54,971 bases of DNA from Synechococcus sp. CCY 9618 (GTDB lineage: Bacteria; Cyanobacteriota; Cyanobacteriia; PCC-6307; Cyanobiaceae), in NCBI RefSeq assembly GCF_019038415.1, contig NZ_JAFKRG010000052.1, forward strand, positions 1 to 54,971, written 5' to 3'. The notes beneath the pieces were generated by a model. The model was given only the letters and a program-made list of their open reading frames with translations, ran no database searches and was not told where the DNA came from. Below are positions 7,858 to 18,743 of this stretch, in pieces. The stretch's first letter is position 1, and every line of letters begins with the position of its first letter. Both the position numbers and the translations under genes were made by a program.

Positions 7858-9462
7858 TCAGGGTCGCAGCCCGGCCTTCCAGCGACGGGCGGCGGCGCTG
7901 TCGAGCACATCGAGGGTGATCCCCTCCTGCCGACGTCGCTGGGCCGGCAGCAGCAGGGGCTGCTCCAGGGTCTGAAGGTATTCGGTGGTGAGGCGCAGCA
8001 GGGCCCCCTGCACCCGGGCCGGATCCACCCCCACCAGATCCTCATCAAGGCGGAAGAGCACCTCATCGGTGGGCAGCAGCCGCACAGGGGAGAAGTGGCT
8101 GCCGCCCTCCACCAGCACCAGTCGACTGCCGGGGTTTCCCCCGGGCAGGAACAGACGCAGCTGCTCCTCCAGCGGTGGCGTCACCAGATCCAGGCTGCCG
8201 CCCACCATCAGCACGGGCACCGGCAGGGGCGCCAGCCCCCGTTCGGGCCACAGCAGGCTGCCGAAGCCATTCAGCAGGACCAGTCCGCGCAGATCGGGGG
8301 GTGGGGCAGACAGCTCCGGCAGGCCGGTGCTGGGCAGCTGGCACTGAACCAACCGGGAGGGATTGGCGATCGGCAGGCGGTCGAGGGCCCTCCGGCAACG
8401 CTTCGCCAGGCCGGGCTCCGGCACCAGCCCCGCCGCCAGCAGGGCGGAGAGTCCTCCCATGGAATGGCCGACCAGCACCACGCCCTCACCGCGCACCGGC
8501 AGGGCACCCCGCCGCTGGGCCGCCAGCACCGCCTCCACGTCGGCCAGCCGGACGGCGAGGGTTTCCGCCCCCGGTGGCGCCTGCTGGCCTTCGAGGGCGG
8601 CCTTCAGGGCCGGCCCATCGCTGCCGGGGTGCTGGACCACCACCACCGGCCAGCCCCGTTCGGCCAGCTCGCTGGCCAGCCAGCCGAACTGGTTGGCATC
8701 GCCCCCCAGACCGGGCATCACCAGCAGCCAGGGACGACGGGGGGCCGGGGACCCGGGCAGAGTCCTGGGAGGCAGCGCCCGCCAGATCTCCAGGGGCAGG
8801 AGCTCGCGGCGGTGCGCCACCGCCAGGGTCTGCCGCAGGGGCAGCAGGGAGGTGCGGTCGCCGAAGGCCAGCGGCAGCGTGCGCCGTTCCGGCAGGGGCA
8901 GGGCCTGAAGGCCGCGCAGCGCCCGGCGCTGCAGATCCAGCTGCTGGCGCCACTGCAGGGCCAGGTCGTAGAGGCCATCGAGCCGGAGGCTCAGCCGCGG
9001 CACGGGCAGGGCCCGCAGCAGGCCGATCGTGGAGACGTCCTGGCGTCCCTCCAGCATCCGCTGCAGGGTGGTCTGCAGCACTGCCGTGGTGCTCTGGCCG
9101 TCCGGGGTAGTGAGCAGATCGCCGAGGCGGGCCATCATCTGGCTGCCGGCCCAGCTGTCGAGGAGCTGCTGGCCGAAGCCGGTGTCCCGCAGCAGGGGAG
9201 CCCGCAGCAGGATCTTCAGATCCCGGCGGCTGCCGGGCTCGAGCAGATTCAGCCAGACCGCCAGATCCCCACCGGCCCCCTGGCGCTCCCCGGTGCTGCG
9301 GGACCAGCCATCGAGCTGATCGAGGCTGACGGGGATCTCCAGCCCATCGAAGCGGAGCTCCAGCACCTCGGCGGCGGCGACCGGGCGGACCGCGGCCGGT
9401 GCCGCGATCAGCAGACTGGCCAGCAGGACCCTGAGATGGCGAAGGCGGTTTGGGACAGGCAC
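7858..9462 (-). CDS. Exported alpha/beta hydrolase with N-terminal DUF1400 domain
   Basis: 534 residues. A cleavable signal peptide (about 1-31, ending AAPAAVRPVAAA) precedes a roughly 130-residue helical DUF1400 domain, found almost only in cyanobacteria. An alpha/beta-hydrolase domain follows (about 240-500). The probable catalytic triad is Ser334 in VGHSMGG, Asp425 in GGSLDLVTPP and His456 in EGGSHFSPV; the oxyanion strand is VMPGLGGDANQFG. Substrates are unknown; related enzymes are annotated as lipases or platelet-activating-factor acetylhydrolase-like. The stop is two bases from the convergent permease stop. The start region overlaps by 13 bp the divergent MFS frame if that gene begins at its earliest start. 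Confidence 0.82.
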   Translation of the reverse strand: MPVPNRLRHLRVLLASLLIAAPAAVRPVAAAEVLELRFDGLEIPVSLDQLDGWSRSTGERQGAGGDLAVWLNLLEPGSRRDLKILLRAPLLRDTGFGQQLLDSWAGSQMMARLGDLLTTPDGQSTTAVLQTTLQRMLEGRQDVSTIGLLRALPVPRLSLRLDGLYDLALQWRQQLDLQRRALRGLQALPLPERRTLPLAFGDRTSLLPLRQTLAVAHRRELLPLEIWRALPPRTLPGSPAPRRPWLLVMPGLGGDANQFGWLASELAERGWPVVVVQHPGSDGPALKAALEGQQAPPGAETLAVRLADVEAVLAAQRRGALPVRGEGVVLVGHSMGGLSALLAAGLVPEPGLAKRCRRALDRLPIANPSRLVQCQLPSTGLPELSAPPPDLRGLVLLNGFGSLLWPERGLAPLPVPVLMVGGSLDLVTPPLEEQLRLFLPGGNPGSRLVLVEGGSHFSPVRLLPTDEVLFRLDEDLVGVDPARVQGALLRLTTEYLQTLEQPLLLPAQRRRQEGITLDVLDSAAARRWKAGLRP

Positions 9463-10673
9463 AGGGGGGGGCCAGGGCGTGGTCCTGGTTCACCCAGTTT
9501 CCCGCAGGCCTGCGAGAGGTCGCCCTGATCCGCCTGATCGCCATGGTCGGAGCGGGCGGCGTGCTCTATCTCACACCGATGGTGTTCCACCATGCCCGGT
9601 TCAGCGCCGTCCGGGTCACCGAAGGGCTGGCCCTGGCGGCCGTGACCGGCACCGTGGGCCGACTCCTGAGCGGCGTCCTGCTGGATCGGGGCCTGAACTG
9701 TTCGATCCCGGTGCTGCTGGCGGCCCTGATCGCGATCGCCGGCGACACCCGGCTGATGGGGACCGACAGCTTCGCCGGCTATCTCCAGGGGCAGGTGCTG
9801 CTCGGCGTGGCGGTGGGCTTCTACTGGCCGGCGGTGGAGCTGGCGGTGCCGCTGAGCTGCGCGCCGGTCAGCTCCGGGCGGGCCTTCGCCCTGATGCGCA
9901 GCGCCGATGCCCTGGGCATCGCCACCGGCGCCCTGCTGGGGGCCGGGCTCGCCTGGCGGGGATGGCTGCGGGGGATCTACGCCGTGGACATCGTCTGCAT
10001 GCTGACGCTCCTGCTCGTGCTGCAGCGCCGGACCCTGCCCGATCCCCGCCCCAGGGACCGGCTGGCCCACCCCAGTCCCTGGCGCCAGTGGCTGCCGGCC
10101 CTGCTGCCGCTGCTGGCGCTGGCGGTGCTGGCTACGGCCATGCCTGCCCTGATGCAGAGCGCCCTGCCCCTGGATCTGGTGCGGGGAGGCCTGCTGCGGC
10201 GCTCCCTGCCGGACAGTCTCGGGGCCCTCACCATCGGGCTGCAGCTGGGCCTGCTGCTGCTGCTGCAGTGGCCGGTGGGTCAGGCCCTGGCCCGGCGACC
10301 CGTGACGACGGGACTGAGCCTCAGCCTGCTGTGTTTCGCGCTGGGCAACCTGCTGCTGGCGGCCTCCGCCTTCAGCGCCCAGGGGCTGCTGGTGCTGCTC
10401 CTGGCCCAGCTGCCCCTGGCCCTGGGGGTGGCCGCCTTCCTGCCCACCGCCACCGAGGCGGTGGTGGAGCTCAGTCCGATCGAACACCAGGGGCTGGCCA
10501 TGGCCCTGCTCTCCCAGTGCTTCGCCATCAGTGGCTTCGGGGCGCCTCTGCTGGCCGGGCGTCTGCTGGACGGCCAGGGGCACGGGGCTGGCCTCTGGCT
10601 GCTGATGGCCCTGGCCTGCCTGGGGGGGTTGCTGCTGGTGCGGTACTTACACCCCGGCCGCAGGCTCCCCTGA
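9450..10673 (+). CDS. Major facilitator superfamily transporter
   Basis: 407 residues, almost entirely hydrophobic with about 11-12 membrane segments split by a basic central loop (RRTLPDPRPRDRLAHPSPWR, about 190-210), as in MFS carriers. A motif-A-like element is seen early (GRLLSGVLLDRG). A segment near the end (EAVVELSPIEHQGLAMALLS) resembles drug-efflux carriers. The substrate cannot be read from sequence. The start is uncertain: TTG 9450 gives a 20-residue polar leader and overlaps the divergent hydrolase, while the first in-frame ATG (9543) would remove part of the first helix. The 3' end overlaps the convergent small gene by 27 bp. Confidence 0.75.
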   Translation: MGQAQGGARAWSWFTQFPAGLREVALIRLIAMVGAGGVLYLTPMVFHHARFSAVRVTEGLALAAVTGTVGRLLSGVLLDRGLNCSIPVLLAALIAIAGDTRLMGTDSFAGYLQGQVLLGVAVGFYWPAVELAVPLSCAPVSSGRAFALMRSADALGIATGALLGAGLAWRGWLRGIYAVDIVCMLTLLLVLQRRTLPDPRPRDRLAHPSPWRQWLPALLPLLALAVLATAMPALMQSALPLDLVRGGLLRRSLPDSLGALTIGLQLGLLLLLQWPVGQALARRPVTTGLSLSLLCFALGNLLLAASAFSAQGLLVLLLAQLPLALGVAAFLPTATEAVVELSPIEHQGLAMALLSQCFAISGFGAPLLAGRLLDGQGHGAGLWLLMALACLGGLLLVRYLHPGRRLP

Positions 10674-10883
10674 AGCGGCAGTGGCCTGCTCGGCGGCGGC
10701 CTTCTCCACCCAGGCCTCATGGGGCAGGGGCTCGGTGCCGTACTCCCAGTCGTCGTAGTCGGGGTCGTTGCGGATCCGCCGGTGGATCCGCTTCTGGACC
10801 TCGAAATCATGGGGATGGTCGACGCCCTCAGCGGCGAGCTGAGACGGGGGGGACGGGGTCCCGGGATGGTCAGCTGCGGCCAT
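10647..10883 (-). CDS. Small hypothetical acidic protein
   Basis: 78 residues from ATG 10883. The central part (DFEVQKRIHRRIRNDPDYDD followed by WEYGTEPLPHEAWVEKAA) is well ordered in composition, with alternating basic and acidic patches and aromatic residues. The ends are rich in Ala, Pro and Glu. No known domain was recognised. A real gene is suggested by the non-random core and by good codon use; the longer frame up to 10979 runs into the next gene and is not needed. It overlaps the end of the MFS gene by 27 bp. Confidence 0.55.
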   Translation of the reverse strand: MAAADHPGTPSPPSQLAAEGVDHPHDFEVQKRIHRRIRNDPDYDDWEYGTEPLPHEAWVEKAAAEQATAASGEPAAGV

Positions 10884-10917
10884 GGCCCTGCGCTCCTGCT
10901 GGGGCCATCCTCGCCGA

Positions 10918-12105
10918 TCATCCGCCCCGCAGGCTGTCGAGGCGGTCGGCGTAGCCGGTGAGTTCGCCGTAGCCCACACCCCGCAGGGTCTGCTCCCCCC
11001 GGCGCCCCGCGTAGCGGAGGGCCCCTTCCCAGTAGGTGGCCGAGGTGGTGGCCAGTTCCTGGTCGGCCATCTGGGGGGTCACCTCCAGCCGCAGGTCGAG
11101 CCGGGGAATGGAGAGGGTCCAGGCGGCGGGGTAGCGGGCGCCGCTGTGGGGGCTGCGCCAGGTGTCGGTGATCTCCAGCCCGTACTCCTGGGGCCCCAGC
11201 TCCAGTTCTTCGGCGCCATGGATCCAGCGACCGCCGCTGAAGGGTTCCCTGCCGCCATCCTCCCGGCGCAGGTCGTAGAGCATCAGGGCCGATCCATCCT
11301 CGAACTGGGCCGAGAACCAGTCCCAGCCGACGGTGCCGGGGCTCAGGGCACTGGTGGAGAACTCATGGTCCTTCCAGCTGACCCCCTGAACGGCGTGGGT
11401 GCGTCCCGCCACGGTGAGCGATCCCTCGGTGGGCTGCTGCACCAACGAGTAGTAGTGCGAGGCATTGCCCGGTTCGGATCCCTTCCGGCTCAGACCGTCC
11501 CGGCCCTGGAGCACCGGCGGCCGGCTCTGGCGGAGGGTCAGATCGATGGCCATGGCGTCGGTGCTGGCCTGCAGCCGCACCCGACCTGGGCCGGCGGCGG
11601 CGATGCGCCAGTCATTGAGCCAGACCGCGTAGGGATCGGCCTCGGCTCCCGCCAGGCCCAGGGCCCCCCGGCCGAACCGTTCCTCCTGCAGGAAGTCGCC
11701 AGCGGCGATGTCGCTGACCGTGAAATGGGCGGAATAGATCTGGGGTGTGCGCCAGGATGACGGTTCGCCCAGGGAGGCAGGATCCGCCGCCGGAGCGGAA
11801 GCCGTGGCGGATGGGGGCCTCAGGGCCTGGCGGAAGATCGTGAACTGGTAGCCGAAGGGGCGCCCCTCTGCCGTTTCCAGGTTGCCGGTGTAGTACCACC
11901 ACTCGGTCTGGTAGGCGGGGTGGGCGCCGAAGTCGGCGGGGAAGTCCCAGTCGCGGGGGGTGAGGGCCCGGGCGAAACCTCCCGGGGCCGGCACCGCCCC
12001 CCAGTGCATGGTGGTGGCGGCCCCGACCGGCACCGGCCACGCCAGGCTGAGGGCCAGGGCCGCCACAAAGGCCAGCAGGATCCGCAGGAGCCGCCTGAGA
12101 GTCAT
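10918..12105 (-). CDS. Secreted AttH/CrtC-like lipocalin-domain protein
   Basis: 395 residues with a signal peptide (about 1-29, ending PVGAATT) and a two-lobed lipocalin-like fold of the AttH / carotenoid 1,2-hydratase superfamily. Recognisable parts are HPAYQTEWWYYTGNL (about 61-75), FGYQFTIFRQAL, SAHFTVSD, WKDHEFSTS, GWDWFSAQ and ALMLYDLRR. Family members bind hydrophobic molecules; in the classic att cluster of Agrobacterium, attE (ATPase), attF/G (permeases) and attH are contiguous. Here the gene starts inside the stop of the FtsX-type permease gene (ATGA, 12102-12105) and is the last of three coupled genes. A role in moving or binding a lipid outside the inner membrane is inferred. Confidence 0.8.
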   Translation of the reverse strand: MTLRRLLRILLAFVAALALSLAWPVPVGAATTMHWGAVPAPGGFARALTPRDWDFPADFGAHPAYQTEWWYYTGNLETAEGRPFGYQFTIFRQALRPPSATASAPAADPASLGEPSSWRTPQIYSAHFTVSDIAAGDFLQEERFGRGALGLAGAEADPYAVWLNDWRIAAAGPGRVRLQASTDAMAIDLTLRQSRPPVLQGRDGLSRKGSEPGNASHYYSLVQQPTEGSLTVAGRTHAVQGVSWKDHEFSTSALSPGTVGWDWFSAQFEDGSALMLYDLRREDGGREPFSGGRWIHGAEELELGPQEYGLEITDTWRSPHSGARYPAAWTLSIPRLDLRLEVTPQMADQELATTSATYWEGALRYAGRRGEQTLRGVGYGELTGYADRLDSLRGG

Positions 12106-14710
12106 TCCTGTCGCACCGCCGCGCTGATGTCCATCCGGCCGAGCCGCAAGGCCGGGTAGACCCCCGCCAGCACAGCAGCACCCACCGCGATCAGCAGGGA
12201 CTGGAGGAAGAACCGGGGCTCCAGGGCGATCTGCAGGGTCCAGCCGAAGGAACGGACGTTGATGACGTGCACCAGCACCCAGGCCAGCACGAAGCCCAGG
12301 GGCATGGAGCAGGCTCCGGCCAGCAGCCCCATCAGACCGGTCTCCAGCAGGGTGAGGCGCCCCAGCTGCCGGGGCGTCATGCCGACGGCCCGCAGCACGG
12401 CGAACTCCCGGCCCCGTTCCAGCTGCAGGCTCATCAGGGTGCTGAGAATGCCGATGAAGGCCACCACCACCGTGAGCACCTGGAGGGCCCCGGTGATGGC
12501 GAAGGTACGATCGAAGATCTCCAGGGAGCCCGCCCGCAGGGAGCCGTTGGTCTGCACCAGCAGGTTCTGGCGGCTGCGGAAGCCTTCACGCAGCTCACTG
12601 GCCACCGCATCGGGATCCACTCCCGGGGCCAGGAACAGCCCCAGGGAAGCCACGCTGTCGTCGTGCCAGAGCTCGGCGACCCGGGCCCGGTCCATCAGCA
12701 CGGAGCCGCGGTCGGAGGAATAGTCGTAGAACGCCGCGATCACCGGGAAGGTCCGCGGGCCGGTGGGGGTCTCGATCGTGACCGCCTCGGGGATGGCTCC
12801 ATCCCCGTCGCGCAGGTAGACGGCCTCGGAGAGGATCACCCCCTCATGGGCCTCCATGGCGGCGAAGGGATCGTCGATGCCCGGCCGGATCCAGGCGTAG
12901 GGCCGCCGGCCGGCGGAGACGTCGCCGCCGGCGGCGATCAGGGTCACATCCCTGGCCTGATCCACCAGATGCACATCGAAATTGTTGTAGGTCACCATCG
13001 CCCGCAGATCGGGGCGAGCTTCGATGGCCGCCACGATGGCGGGATCCACCTTGCCGAGCACCCGGTTGGCGGTGGTGCTGGGGGGGGAGACGAACAGGTC
13101 GGCCTGAAGGGTCTGGTCGAGCCAGGTGACCACCGTGCCCCGGAAGGAACCGATCATGATCGAGATTCCCACGATCACCGACACCGCCACCATCAGGGCC
13201 GCCACGGCCACGGCCGTGCGGCTGAGGGAGCGAAGGATGTCGCGGGGGGCAAGGCGGGCCAGCACCGGCAGGCCCCCGCCGGCCCGGCCAAGCCCCCGCA
13301 TGACGCCCGCCAGCACTGGCGGCACCAGCAGCGCGGCCGCCATCAGCAGGGCGAACAGTCCGGCGAAGGCGGGCACCAGGCCACCCGAGCGCCAGCGCAG
13401 CAGCAGGGCACCAAGAGCGCCACTGAGCACAGCCGCCACCAGGAACCAGGGCAGCAGCCGCTGCCAGGCCGCTTCGAGGCTGGAGCGCTGCAGGGTCATC
13501 TGGGGCGGGGTCGCCATGGCCTCCCAGGCGGGCAGCGCCGAAGCCAGCAGGGCCGAGGCCACCCCCACCCCCATCCCCTTGGCCAGGGTGAGACCGGACA
13601 GAGTGATCTGCCGCACCGAGACCACGAAATAGAAGTCGTTGATCGTCTGGGTGATCAGCCCGACGATCGTGCGCCCGAGCACCACCCCCAGCACCAGCCC
13701 CAGCAGCGAGCCCACCAGGCTGAACAGGGCCGCCTCCCCGAGGATCAGGGTGAACAGCTGGCCCCGGGTGACCCCGAGGCAGCGCAGCACCCCGAACAGG
13801 CTCCGGCGCTGCACCACGCTGAAGGTGACGGTGTTGTAGATCAGGAAAATGCCCACCACCATGGCCAGCAGGCTCATGGCGGTGAGGTTGAGCTCAAAGG
13901 CGGCGGTCATCTGCTGCACCGCATTACCGCGGGCCTCCGCCGGCTCCAGCTTCAGCCCAGGAGGAAGCCAGGCAGCGATCGCCGCCTCCTGGGCTGGGGT
14001 GTCGAGGATCAGATCGATGTGGCCCACCGCGTTGGCCAGGCCGTCACCGGCGGGATCGAGCAGCTCCTGGGCGGTGGCGATGTCCACCATCAGAAGATTC
14101 TCCAGGCCCCGGCGCTCCAGGGCGGTGTCGCTGCTGACGCTGCCCACCAGCCGCAACGCCGTCGTCCGCCCGGCCAGCTCCAGATGGAGCATTCCTGAGG
14201 CGTCATCCGCACCCGGGTGGAGCCCGAAGCGGTCGGCGGTTTCGCCAGCGATCACAGCGGTGCCGGGTTCGGTGAGGAAGGGGACAAAGCCACGGCCGCC
14301 GCCGTCGCCGCCGGCGAGGGTGCTGCGGAAAGGCGCCTCGCTGAACAGATCCACGCCCACCAGGCGCATCAGCTCACCGTCGAGTTCCTCGGCCCGGCCG
14401 TAGCCCTCGATCACCGGGGCGGCAGGCACCGCCGGGAAGCGGCGGCGCAGGGCCACGAAGCTGGTGTCAGGGACACCGCCCGGTCCGATCGCCACCAGCC
14501 GATGGGTGGCGCGGCCCGTGATGGCATCGGTGGACAGGGAAAAGGCGCGCTGGGCGGAGCCACTGGCCAGATCGATCGAGACCAGCATCGCCACTCCCAG
14601 GGCGATCCCGAGAATGCAGAGCAGATATTGCAGCGGGCGACGCCGCAGCCGGCGGGCCGCCAGGCGCCAGAGGGGGGCGTTACGGACCACGGAGGCTGGC
14701 TGCTCCTGGC

Positions 14711-14714
<4 letters not shown>
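12102..14714 (-). CDS. FtsX-family ABC transporter permease, double-domain
   Basis: An 870-residue inner-membrane protein with the MacB/LolC-type plan duplicated in one chain. An N-terminal helix (about 20-45) is followed by a large periplasmic domain (about 50-260). A block of helices comes next (FtsX domain 1, about 270-390, with [20 protein letters not shown]), then central helices. A second periplasmic domain (about 510-740) and a final FtsX domain (about 745-865, with [20 protein letters not shown]) complete it. Such exporters extract lipids, lipoproteins or amphiphiles. It starts with GTG inside the stop of the ATPase gene and its own stop overlaps the AttH-like gene, so all three are translationally coupled. 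The fusion corresponds to AttF plus AttG in one protein (inference). Confidence 0.87.
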
Positions 14715-15457
<743 letters not shown>

Positions 15458-15551
15458 GGAGGCGGATTCGAAGGAAACGGGGTGTGGAAGCCGATTCACG
15501 GTACCCGTCCCATCCCGGGGGTTGTGGCCGCTGGCTGAGGCAGCAACCCGA

Positions 15552-16508
15552 TCAGTCGCCACGCGCCAGGCGCCGCAGAGACCACAGGCCTCTTCGAAGG
15601 ACATCGATGACGACGTCCCATCGATGCATGAAGCCTTGCCTGATCCTCAGCAGAGGCAGATACAGAGCCATCGGGATCGGTGGCATGGGCTCGAACAGCG
15701 CCCCATAGCTGATTCCAAGCCGATCAAACATCAAGAGCATCGCCGGGATCTCCACCAGGCCCTCGAGTGTGAGAAAAGAATGGACATAGTCATACTTGCC
15801 CATCAGCAGATCCACGGCACAGTGAAAACAAAATCCCTGCTTCTCCCGATAAGCGAGCAGCGACCTTCTGGAAAAATCCTGCAAGATGCCGGAGAGATGC
15901 TGCTTGCTGCTGATTCTGTGGGGTCGGTAGGGCTTGTAATGGAATTCGAAATAAACAATTGCTGTGGACGTCTTGCGGTCGCCCAGCCTGGAGCGCCCCT
16001 GGTGGTAGCCATGGTCCAGATAGCCACAGGCTGCGTAGGCAAAAAAGCACTTGGGGCTCGACGTCGTGAGGGCGTAGAAGTCTTTGCGGCAGGGGTTATG
16101 CCAGTACTTGTGCTGGATCGTCAGAACGTCGTCGCTGCCGAGGAAAGGCTGTAAGGCCCCTTCGAGATCCTGCCGCCGACAGGAGGACCCGGCATCGGTC
16201 TGGCAGGCGAGGAACTCGTCACAATCCAGCAGGAAGTAGAAGTCGAAGCTGTCTTCCCGATCCAGGCGCTGAATCAGGTCGACGATCAGCGGGCCGCGCT
16301 CGCGATGATGCCGAGGACTCCCATACTCCCAGAACACATGCACGCCACTGCGCTGGGCCTGCTTCAGAGTCCGTACAACGGAGCGGGACGTGGAGCCGTT
16401 ATCGAAGATGAACAGATTTTCGTGGCCCACCAGATCAGCGTGGTAACGAATCCATGGATCCAGCAGAATCGTTTCGTTCTTCTGCATCATCACGCAGGCG
16501 AATCTCAT
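15552..16508 (-). CDS. Glycosyltransferase family 2-like (Glyco_tranf_2_4) protein
   Basis: 318 residues from ATG 16508 ([20 protein letters not shown]). The N-terminal segment MMQKNE, the FDNGSTS loop, and above all the DCDEF metal-binding motif (DXD-like, about residue 98) are typical of GT2-type enzymes of the PF13704 group, which often decorate surface polysaccharides. A basic, aromatic-rich second half includes HKYWHNPC and [11 protein letters not shown]. Composition is clearly lower in GC than the genes on either side, suggesting later acquisition. An earlier TTG (16535) is possible but not needed. No sugar-pathway partner adjoins it. Confidence 0.75.
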   Translation of the reverse strand: MRFACVMMQKNETILLDPWIRYHADLVGHENLFIFDNGSTSRSVVRTLKQAQRSGVHVFWEYGSPRHHRERGPLIVDLIQRLDREDSFDFYFLLDCDEFLACQTDAGSSCRRQDLEGALQPFLGSDDVLTIQHKYWHNPCRKDFYALTTSSPKCFFAYAACGYLDHGYHQGRSRLGDRKTSTAIVYFEFHYKPYRPHRISSKQHLSGILQDFSRRSLLAYREKQGFCFHCAVDLLMGKYDYVHSFLTLEGLVEIPAMLLMFDRLGISYGALFEPMPPIPMALYLPLLRIRQGFMHRWDVVIDVLRRGLWSLRRLARGD

Positions 16509-16577
16509 GCCGCGTCTGGCTGACCTCTGGGGCAAAGCATAAGGACCCAGGACGTCTGCACCCCCGCAGAGGGCTGA

Positions 16578-17486
16578 TCAGCCTGCGGATGACCCATCGC
16601 AGACCGACGGGAACCAGCGGGCCAGGGCCGACACATCCTCATCCCCGTACCCCGCCGCGATCAGGGCGTCCTCCATCGCTGCCACCTGGGCCGCCACAGG
16701 CAGCCCCAGACCGCTGGTGGCGGCAGCCTGAAGGGCGATGGCCAGATCCTTGCGGTGCAGCCGCAGCCGGAAACCAAGTGGAAACTCGCCCCGCAACATG
16801 GCGCCGGCCCGGTGTTCCAGGGCCCAGGAACCGGCGGCCCCCCCCATCAGGGACCGGCGCAGCGCCTCCATCGGCAGGCCGAGGTGCTGCCCCAGGGCCA
16901 TGGCCTCCGCCACGGCCGCGTAGCTGCCCGCCACCAGCACCTGATTGACGGCCTTGGCCTCCTGGCCAGCTCCCACCGGCCCGAAGTGACCGATGGAGCC
17001 GCCCACGGCCTCCAGCACGGGACGGGCCCGCTCCAGATCGGTGGCGGCACCACCCACCAGCACCGAGAGGGTGGCAGCCCGGGCCCCCTCCGTGCCGCCC
17101 GTCACCGGGGCATCCAGATAGGCCACATCCCGCTCGGCCAGGGCGGCGGCCAGGCGGCGGGAGGTGTCCGGAGCAATGGTGGAGAAGTCGATCACCAGGC
17201 TCCCGGGTGCCAGGCCTGCCACGGCAGCGGCCGCGGGAACGCCGCGGCCTTCCCCCAGCAACACCTCGACCACGGCGGCGTCGTCGCTCAGGCACAGGGC
17301 CAGCAGATCGGCGCCGTCCGCCGCCTGCGCCGCTGTGGCGGTCCGGCGGGCCCCGGCGGCGGCCAGCGGGAGCTCCCGCTGCCTGCTGCGGTTGTGGACC
17401 GTGAGGGGGAACCCCCCGGCCAGCAGGTTGGAGGCCATCGGCATCCCCAGGGCCCCCAGACCGATGAACGCGACGGGCTTGGTCAC
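16578..17486 (-). CDS. NAD(P)-dependent 3-hydroxyisobutyrate dehydrogenase-family oxidoreductase
   Basis: A 302-residue beta-hydroxyacid dehydrogenase. The N-terminal Rossmann motif FIGLGALGMPMASNLL (about 7-22) is followed by the substrate-binding DAPVTGGTEGA and the catalytic-Lys helix GPVGAGQEAKAVNQ (Lys near 174). The C-terminal helical domain has LHRKDLAIAL, the usual K-D-L segment. Members reduce or oxidise small beta-hydroxyacids such as tartronate semialdehyde or succinate semialdehyde; the true substrate here is not determined. It lies 11 bp downstream of ychF on the same strand, so it may be co-transcribed. Confidence 0.88.
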   Translation of the reverse strand: MTKPVAFIGLGALGMPMASNLLAGGFPLTVHNRSRQRELPLAAAGARRTATAAQAADGADLLALCLSDDAAVVEVLLGEGRGVPAAAAVAGLAPGSLVIDFSTIAPDTSRRLAAALAERDVAYLDAPVTGGTEGARAATLSVLVGGAATDLERARPVLEAVGGSIGHFGPVGAGQEAKAVNQVLVAGSYAAVAEAMALGQHLGLPMEALRRSLMGGAAGSWALEHRAGAMLRGEFPLGFRLRLHRKDLAIALQAAATSGLGLPVAAQVAAMEDALIAAGYGDEDVSALARWFPSVCDGSSAG

Positions 17487-17497
17487 GGTGTCCAGCC

Positions 17498-18589
17498 TCA
17501 GACGTTGAACAGGAACTCCATCACATCCCCCTCAGCCACCACGTACTCCTTGCCCTCGCTGCGCAGCCAGCCGCGATTGCGGGCCTCGGCCAGGGAGCCG
17601 GCCTCCAGCAGCTGGCCGTAGGCCACGGTCTGGGCGCGGATGAAGCCCCGCTCGAAATCGGTGTGGATCACACCGGCGGCCTGGGGGGCGGTCATGCCGG
17701 CGGTGATGGTCCAGGCGCGGGTTTCCTTCTCGCCGGTGGTGAAGTAAGTGCGCAGACCCAGCAGCTTGTAGGTGGCGCGGATCAGGCTCTGCAGGCCGCC
17801 TTCGCTCACTCCCAGGCCGGCCAGATAGTCGGCCCGCTCCTCGGCGGCCAGATCCACCAGTTCGGCCTCCACCTGGGCGGAGATGCGCACCGCCTCGGCC
17901 GCCTCCCTGGCTGCCAGCTCCTCCACCGCACGCACCCAGGCATTGCCGCCGGCCAGATCGTCCTCGCTGACGTTGGTGGCGTAGATGATCGGCTTGGCGG
18001 TCAGCAGGCCAAGCGTCCGCACCAGGACCTCCTCCTCCTCGCTCAGGCTCACCCGGCGCGCCGCCCCACCCTGCTCCAGTTCCGCCTGCAGCCGGGCCAG
18101 GGCTCCGTCCTCCAGCTGGGCCTCCTTGCTGGTGCGGGTCTGCTTCTTCAGCCGCTCACGCCGCTTCTCGATCTGGGCCAGATCCGCCAGGCCCAGCTCC
18201 AGGTTGATCACCTCCGCATCCCGCACCGGGTCGACGCTGCCGGACACATGGATGACGTCATCGTCCTCGAAGCAGCGCACCACGTGGACGATGGCATCCA
18301 CCTCACGGATGTTGGCCAGAAACTTGTTGCCCAGTCCCTCCCCCTGGCTGGCCCCCTCCACCAGTCCGGCGATGTCGACGAACTCCACCCGGGTGGCGAC
18401 GATCTCCTTCGAACGGGAGAGATCGGAGAGCTGCTGCAGCCGTTCGTCCGGCACCGCCACGACCCCCACGTTGGGCTCGATGGTGCAGAAGGGAAAGTTG
18501 GCGGCCTGGGCCTGGGCGTTGGCCACCAGGGCGTTGAACAGGGTCGACTTGCCCACGTTGGGCAGCCCGACGATTCCGGCTTTGAGCAT
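17498..18589 (-). CDS. ychF: Redox-regulated ATPase YchF (Obg family)
   Basis: A 363-residue Obg-family P-loop protein that prefers ATP. The G1 motif GLPNVGKST is at residues 8-16, followed by [20 protein letters not shown] (G3). The G4 site reads NVSED, the YchF variant of the canonical NKxD that relaxes base specificity. A coiled-coil arm ([13 protein letters not shown]-type, about 135-160) and a C-terminal TGS domain ([20 protein letters not shown] onwards) complete it; the end [14 protein letters not shown] is family standard. It is a housekeeping gene acting on ribosomes and stress responses, with length exactly as expected. Confidence 0.96.
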   Translation of the reverse strand: MLKAGIVGLPNVGKSTLFNALVANAQAQAANFPFCTIEPNVGVVAVPDERLQQLSDLSRSKEIVATRVEFVDIAGLVEGASQGEGLGNKFLANIREVDAIVHVVRCFEDDDVIHVSGSVDPVRDAEVINLELGLADLAQIEKRRERLKKQTRTSKEAQLEDGALARLQAELEQGGAARRVSLSEEEEVLVRTLGLLTAKPIIYATNVSEDDLAGGNAWVRAVEELAAREAAEAVRISAQVEAELVDLAAEERADYLAGLGVSEGGLQSLIRATYKLLGLRTYFTTGEKETRAWTITAGMTAPQAAGVIHTDFERGFIRAQTVAYGQLLEAGSLAEARNRGWLRSEGKEYVVAEGDVMEFLFNV

Positions 18590-18743
18590 GGCCGGAATCT
18601 AGATGGCGCCGGCCAGGGGGCCTTCGGTCCTCCCCCATCGCCAAGCCGCGGGCGGGCGCGCGAAACTGGTCTGAGCGACACGTCGGTCCATTCCCTCCCT
18701 CACCCCCCTGCCGCAGGCACCCGCTCCGCCCCAGGATGCGCAA

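Noticed and set aside
12267-14198. 643-codon plus-strand open frame
   Set aside because: It is antisense to the FtsX-type permease; its Gln/His/Gly-rich product is the usual artefact of GC-rich codons read in reverse.
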